Source: Paraburkholderia monticola (GTDB lineage Bacteria > Pseudomonadota > Gammaproteobacteria > Burkholderiales > Burkholderiaceae). From it: a stretch of 64,000 bases of DNA. A program made the position numbers and the translations under genes. The notes beneath the pieces were generated by a model. The model was not told where the DNA came from, searched no databases, and was given only the letters and a program-made list of their open reading frames with translations. Of this stretch, positions 60,565 to 64,000 are shown piece by piece; positions within the stretch are counted from its first letter, which is position 1; each line of letters begins with the position of its first letter. The stretch spans positions 310,001 to 374,000 of the forward strand of contig NZ_LRBG01000012.1 in assembly GCF_001580545.1 (NCBI RefSeq), given 5' to 3'.

Positions 60565-61152
60565 ATGCTGAAGAAGCTTTTCATGCTTTGCGTCGCTGTG
60601 GTTCTGTCGCTGTCGGCCGGATTTGCCGCGGCCGTCGAAGTGAATACCGCCGATCAGGCCGCACTCGAATCGGTCAAGGGCATCGGCCCCGTGCATGCGA
60701 AAGCGATCCTCGACGAACGCGCCAAGAACGGCCCGTTCAAGAACGCCGACGATCTCGTCGCGCGCGTGAAGGGCATCGGGCCGAAATCGATCGAGAACCT
60801 CGAGGCGGCCGGGCTGACGGTCAACGGTTCGTCGGCGCCGCCGACCGGCGCGAAGCCGTCGACGAAATCGGCCGGCACGGCGGCTTCGAAGATGGCCCCG
60901 GCGGCGCCTGCGGCCACGCCGGCCACGCCCGCGCCGGCCGCGACCACCGCACCGGCCGCGGCCGCTCCCGCCTCGGCCGCAAAGACCTCGAAGTCGAAGA
61001 AGAAGGGCAAGACCGCCGCGTCCGACGCGACAGCCGCTTCAGCACCGGCGGCCGCTGCGGCTAGCGCGCCAGCCGAAGCGTCCGGCGCCAAGGCTTCGAA
61101 GAAGGCGAAGAAGAGCAAGGCGGCATCCGCCGCGGCTGCGTCAGGCACCTGA
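60565..61152 (+). CDS. ComEA-like helix-hairpin-helix protein with histone-like tail
   Basis: A 195-residue precursor. A signal peptide (LKKLFMLCVAVVLSLSAGFA, cut near AAA) is followed by the ComEA-type double helix-hairpin-helix domain: VNTADQAALESVKGIGPVHA and DDLVARVKGIGPKSIENLEA. ComEA proteins bind DNA in the periplasm during uptake. The remaining 105 residues are almost only Ala, Lys, Pro, Ser and Thr, with Lys clusters, resembling H1-like tails. The ATG at 60565 has GGAG 8 bases before it. Confidence 0.85.
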   Translation: MLKKLFMLCVAVVLSLSAGFAAAVEVNTADQAALESVKGIGPVHAKAILDERAKNGPFKNADDLVARVKGIGPKSIENLEAAGLTVNGSSAPPTGAKPSTKSAGTAASKMAPAAPAATPATPAPAATTAPAAAAPASAAKTSKSKKKGKTAASDATAASAPAAAAASAPAEASGAKASKKAKKSKAASAAAASGT

Positions 61153-61254
61153 TGCCGACGGGTTGCCGCCTTGCGTTTCACCGCGGCGCGCAACCGCGCG
61201 TCGCCGTCAACCGCCCGGCCGTCCCGCACGTGCCGGCATTCAAGAGAGACCGTC

Positions 61255-61686
61255 ATGAGCCTACTCGATACCATCGGTTCCCTGCTTGGCAAATCGCCAG
61301 AAGGCGGAGGTCAGCAAGCGCTGGTCGCAGCCGCGCTCGAATTCGTCAACAACCAGCCGGGCGGCCTGAACGGCCTGGTCCAGCGTTTCCAGGAAAAGGG
61401 GCTCGGCGACGTTGTGTCGTCGTGGATCAGCAATGGCGAAAATCAGCCGATCGCGCCCGACGCGCTGCATGGCGTGCTCGGCTCGCAAGCCGTGACCGAC
61501 CTCGCCGCAAAAGCCGGCGTCCAGCCCGATCAGGTGACGGGTCTGCTGTCGCAGCTGCTGCCGCACGTCGTCAACGCGGCCACGCCGGATGGCGAAGTGC
61601 CGGCCGAGGGCAAGCTGAACGCGACCACGGTGCTCGGCGCGCTCGGCGGCCTGTCTTCGCTGCTCGGCAACAAGGGCAACGCCTGA
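61255..61686 (+). CDS. YidB family protein
   Basis: A 143-residue protein of the DUF937/YidB group, unknown in function. Typical are MSLLDTIGSLLGKS, the segment NQPGGLNGLVQRFQEKGLGD and the SWISNGENQPIAPDALHGVL motif. The protein is Gly/Leu/Gln-rich and likely helical; no signal peptide or membrane segment is apparent. It lies 102 bases after the ComEA-like gene and ends before a strong bidirectional terminator. Confidence 0.85.
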   Translation: MSLLDTIGSLLGKSPEGGGQQALVAAALEFVNNQPGGLNGLVQRFQEKGLGDVVSSWISNGENQPIAPDALHGVLGSQAVTDLAAKAGVQPDQVTGLLSQLLPHVVNAATPDGEVPAEGKLNATTVLGALGGLSSLLGNKGNA

Positions 61687-61751
61687 CGACGTGGTGCAGC
61701 CATCGCCGGCGGCGGCAGAAGCCACCGGCCTGAAAATCGGCGGACAAAAAG

Positions 61752-61788
61752 AAAACCGGCAATGAAGTGACCTTCATTGCCGGTTTTT
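61752..61788. terminator. Bidirectional terminator between yidB-like gene and clpB
   Basis: A 13-bp stem, ACCGGCAATGAAG with CTTCATTGCCGGT, a 4-base loop, T-rich on the right and A-rich on the left. It can end both converging transcripts. Confidence 0.93.
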
Positions 61789-61846
61789 ATCATTGGCGGG
61801 AACGGCTCGACTGCCACCGTCCCGTCGCGTCAAGCCGCGATCGCGC

Positions 61847-64000
61847 TCAGTGCACGACGCGTTCGAACACGAGCTGGCCGTCGTCCACTTCGACCGGGAT
61901 CACATCCTTCGGACCGAACTTGCCAGCGAGGATCAGCTTCGCGATCGGGTTCTCGATCTCCTGCTGAATCGCGCGCTTCAACGGCCGCGCACCGAACAGC
62001 GGATCGTAGCCGACCTTGCCGATGTGTTCGAGCGCCGCGTCCGACACCACCAGTTGCATGTCGAGCTTCGCAAGCCGCTCGTGCAGACGCTGCAACTGGA
62101 TCCGCGCGATCGACTGAATGTTCGAGCGATCGAGCGCATGGAACACGACGACGTCGTCGATCCGGTTCAGGAACTCGGGCCGGAAGTGCAGCTTCACCTC
62201 TTCCCACACCGCGTCCTTCACCGCTTCCTGCGGCTCGCCGACCATCGCCTGGATCACCTGCGAACCGAGGTTCGACGTCATCACGATCACCGTGTTCTTG
62301 AAGTCGACGGTGCGGCCCTGGCCATCGGTCATGCGGCCGTCGTCGAGCACCTGCAGCAGCACGTTGAACACGTCCGGGTGCGCCTTTTCGATTTCGTCGA
62401 GCAGGATCACGCTATACGGCTTGCGGCGCACGGCCTCGGTCAGATAACCGCCCTCCTCGTAGCCGACGTATCCCGGCGGCGCGCCGATCAGACGCGCGAC
62501 GCTGTGCTTCTCCATGAACTCGCTCATGTCGATGCGGATCAGATGGTCTTCCGAGTCGAACAGGAACGACGCCAACGCCTTGCACAGCTCCGTCTTGCCG
62601 ACGCCGGTCGGTCCGAGGAACAGGAACGAACCGTAGGGACGGTTCGGATCCGACAAACCCGCGCGCGAGCGGCGGATCGCATCGGCGACCGCGTTGATCG
62701 CCTCATCCTGACCGACCACGCGGTCGTGCAGTTTGGACTCGATCTGCAGCAGCTTCTCACGCTCGCCCTGCATCATCCGCGACACCGGGATGCCCGTCGA
62801 ACGCGACACGACCTCGGCGATCTCTTCCGCACCGACCTGGGTGCGCAACAGACGCGGACGCTTCGGACTGTTCTGTTCCTCGGCTTCGGCGCGCGTGACT
62901 TCCTTCAGCTGCCGCTCGAGACCCGGCAGCTTGCCGTATTGCAATTCGGCGACCTTCTCGAGCTTGCCCTCGCGCTGCAGCCGCGTGATTTCCGCGCGGG
63001 TTTTCTCGATCTCTTCCTTCAACTGGGCGCTGCCCTGCACCGCCGCCTTTTCCGCGGTCCAGATTTCATCGAGGTCCGAATATTCGCGATTGAGCCGCTC
63101 GATTTCCTCCTCGATCAGCTGCAGACGCTTCTGCGACGCCTCGTCCTTCTCCTTCTTCACCGCTTCGCGCTCGATCTTCAGCTGGATCAGACGACGATCG
63201 AGCCGGTCCATCTCCTCGGGCTTCGAATCGATTTCCATCTTGATCTTCGAGGCGGCTTCGTCGATCAGATCGATCGCCTTGTCCGGCAGAAAGCGGTCCG
63301 TGATGTAGCGATGCGAGAGCTCCGCGGCCGCGACGATCGCCGGGTCGGTGATGTCGACGCCGTGGTGCAGCTCATAGCGCTCCTGCAAACCGCGCAGGAT
63401 CGCAATGGTCGCCTCGACCGACGGTTCGTCCACCAGCACCTTCTGGAAGCGGCGCTCGAGCGCGGCATCCTTCTCGATGTATTTACGGTATTCGTCGAGC
63501 GTGGTCGCGCCGACGCAATGCAGCTCGCCGCGCGAGAGCGCCGGTTTCAGCATGTTGCCCGCGTCCATCGCGCCCTCGGCCTTGCCGGCGCCGACCATCG
63601 TGTGAATTTCGTCGATGAAGACGATGGTCTGCCCTTCGTCCTTCGCGATGTCGTTGAGCACGGCCTTCAGGCGCTCCTCGAACTCGCCGCGATATTTGGC
63701 GCCCGCGAGCAGCGCGGCCATGTCGAGCGACAGCACGCGCTTGTTCTTCAGCGTTTCCGGCACTTCGCCATTGACGATGCGCTGCGCGAGCCCTTCGACG
63801 ATCGCGGTCTTGCCGACGCCCGGCTCGCCGATCAGCACCGGGTTGTTCTTGGTGCGGCGCTGCAGGATCTGGATGGAACGGCGGATTTCGTCGTCGCGGC
63901 CGATCACGGGATCGAGCTTGCCGGCGCGGGCGCGCTCGGTCAGATCGATCGTGTATTTCTTCAGCGCTTCGCGCTGGCTTTCGGCGTCCTGGCTATGCAC
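61847..64000 (-). CDS. clpB: ATP-dependent chaperone ClpB (5' end outside window)
   Basis: The C-terminal 717 residues of an approximately 865-residue disaggregase; the N-terminal domain lies outside the window. The first AAA+ module has Walker A GEPGVGKTA and Walker B TIVFIDEIH. The middle coiled coil that contacts DnaK follows (about visible residues 255-380), which separates ClpB from ClpA and ClpC. The second AAA+ module has Walker A GPTGVGKTE and the arginine-finger region FRPEFLNRIDD. ClpB rescues aggregated proteins with DnaK. Heat-shock control cannot be judged, because the promoter is not in view. Confidence 0.97.
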   Translation of the reverse strand: MHSQDAESQREALKKYTIDLTERARAGKLDPVIGRDDEIRRSIQILQRRTKNNPVLIGEPGVGKTAIVEGLAQRIVNGEVPETLKNKRVLSLDMAALLAGAKYRGEFEERLKAVLNDIAKDEGQTIVFIDEIHTMVGAGKAEGAMDAGNMLKPALSRGELHCVGATTLDEYRKYIEKDAALERRFQKVLVDEPSVEATIAILRGLQERYELHHGVDITDPAIVAAAELSHRYITDRFLPDKAIDLIDEAASKIKMEIDSKPEEMDRLDRRLIQLKIEREAVKKEKDEASQKRLQLIEEEIERLNREYSDLDEIWTAEKAAVQGSAQLKEEIEKTRAEITRLQREGKLEKVAELQYGKLPGLERQLKEVTRAEAEEQNSPKRPRLLRTQVGAEEIAEVVSRSTGIPVSRMMQGEREKLLQIESKLHDRVVGQDEAINAVADAIRRSRAGLSDPNRPYGSFLFLGPTGVGKTELCKALASFLFDSEDHLIRIDMSEFMEKHSVARLIGAPPGYVGYEEGGYLTEAVRRKPYSVILLDEIEKAHPDVFNVLLQVLDDGRMTDGQGRTVDFKNTVIVMTSNLGSQVIQAMVGEPQEAVKDAVWEEVKLHFRPEFLNRIDDVVVFHALDRSNIQSIARIQLQRLHERLAKLDMQLVVSDAALEHIGKVGYDPLFGARPLKRAIQQEIENPIAKLILAGKFGPKDVIPVEVDDGQLVFERVVH

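Overview
The window looks like ordinary core chromosome of a high-GC betaproteobacterium of the Burkholderiaceae, most probably Paraburkholderia or a close relative. The grounds are the gene content and order: a phaC-phaA-phaB-phaR polyhydroxybutyrate operon, surE-pcm-nlpD-rpoS, 4.5S RNA-dnaX-ybaB-recR, trxA-rho, a type B L31 gene and DusC. Nearly all of the sequence is coding and GC-rich. I saw no phage, insertion sequence, CRISPR array, tRNA or rRNA. The assignment to genus is inference, because no 16S or marker comparison was possible.

Layout. 0-2.5 kb: a leftward two-component cluster (CHASE3/HAMP histidine kinase, stand-alone receiver, second receiver cut by the window edge). 2.9-8.3 kb: a small unknown protein, a large AsmA-like envelope protein, the FetAB-type ABC exporter and a periplasmic protein. 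8.6-10.7 kb: a zinc-free quinone-reductase-like enzyme with a divergent LysR regulator. 10.7-15 kb: bacterial end-joining operon (Ku, DNA ligase D and a small hydrophilic protein). 15-18.1 kb: a cytochrome P450, serB, and two orphan small membrane proteins in lower-GC DNA. 18.2-25 kb: metC-like lyase, a secreted protein, a BktB-like thiolase, KDG kinase, rimO and dusC. 25-30.4 kb: the PHB operon, followed by the AT-rich phaC promoter region. 30.9-40.3 kb: pgeF-rluD facing bamD, then rlmD, an exonuclease, rpoS, nlpD, pcm and surE. 40.7-50 kb: a second quinone reductase, a sulfonate-type ABC importer with a CoA transferase, recR, ybaB, dnaX and the SRP RNA. 50.5-56 kb: trxA, rho, a MerR regulator with an MFS pump, mtfA and rpmE2. 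56-64 kb: an ArnT-like glycosyltransferase, a MATE exporter, a carboxymuconolactone-decarboxylase-like gene with its MerR regulator, a ComEA-like protein, yidB and the C-terminal part of clpB.

How the genes work together. PhaA condenses two acetyl-CoA, PhaB reduces the product, PhaC polymerises it and PhaR represses the granule genes; the BktB-like thiolase nearby could supply longer precursors. Ku and LigD form a two-protein end-joining repair system. The surE-to-rlmD run places the stationary-phase sigma factor in a block of protein repair and envelope genes.

The least explained items are small: a three-tier hairpin between the rpmE2 promoter and its Shine-Dalgarno sequence (candidate L31 autoregulatory leader), six tandem copies of a 10-bp unit between dusC and phaR, a MerR gene with a 19-bp-spaced promoter and almost no leader whose 3' end overlaps its target by 82 bases, a hydrophilin-like protein in the end-joining operon, and a C-rich leader before rho. 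No large unknown multi-gene system is visible.
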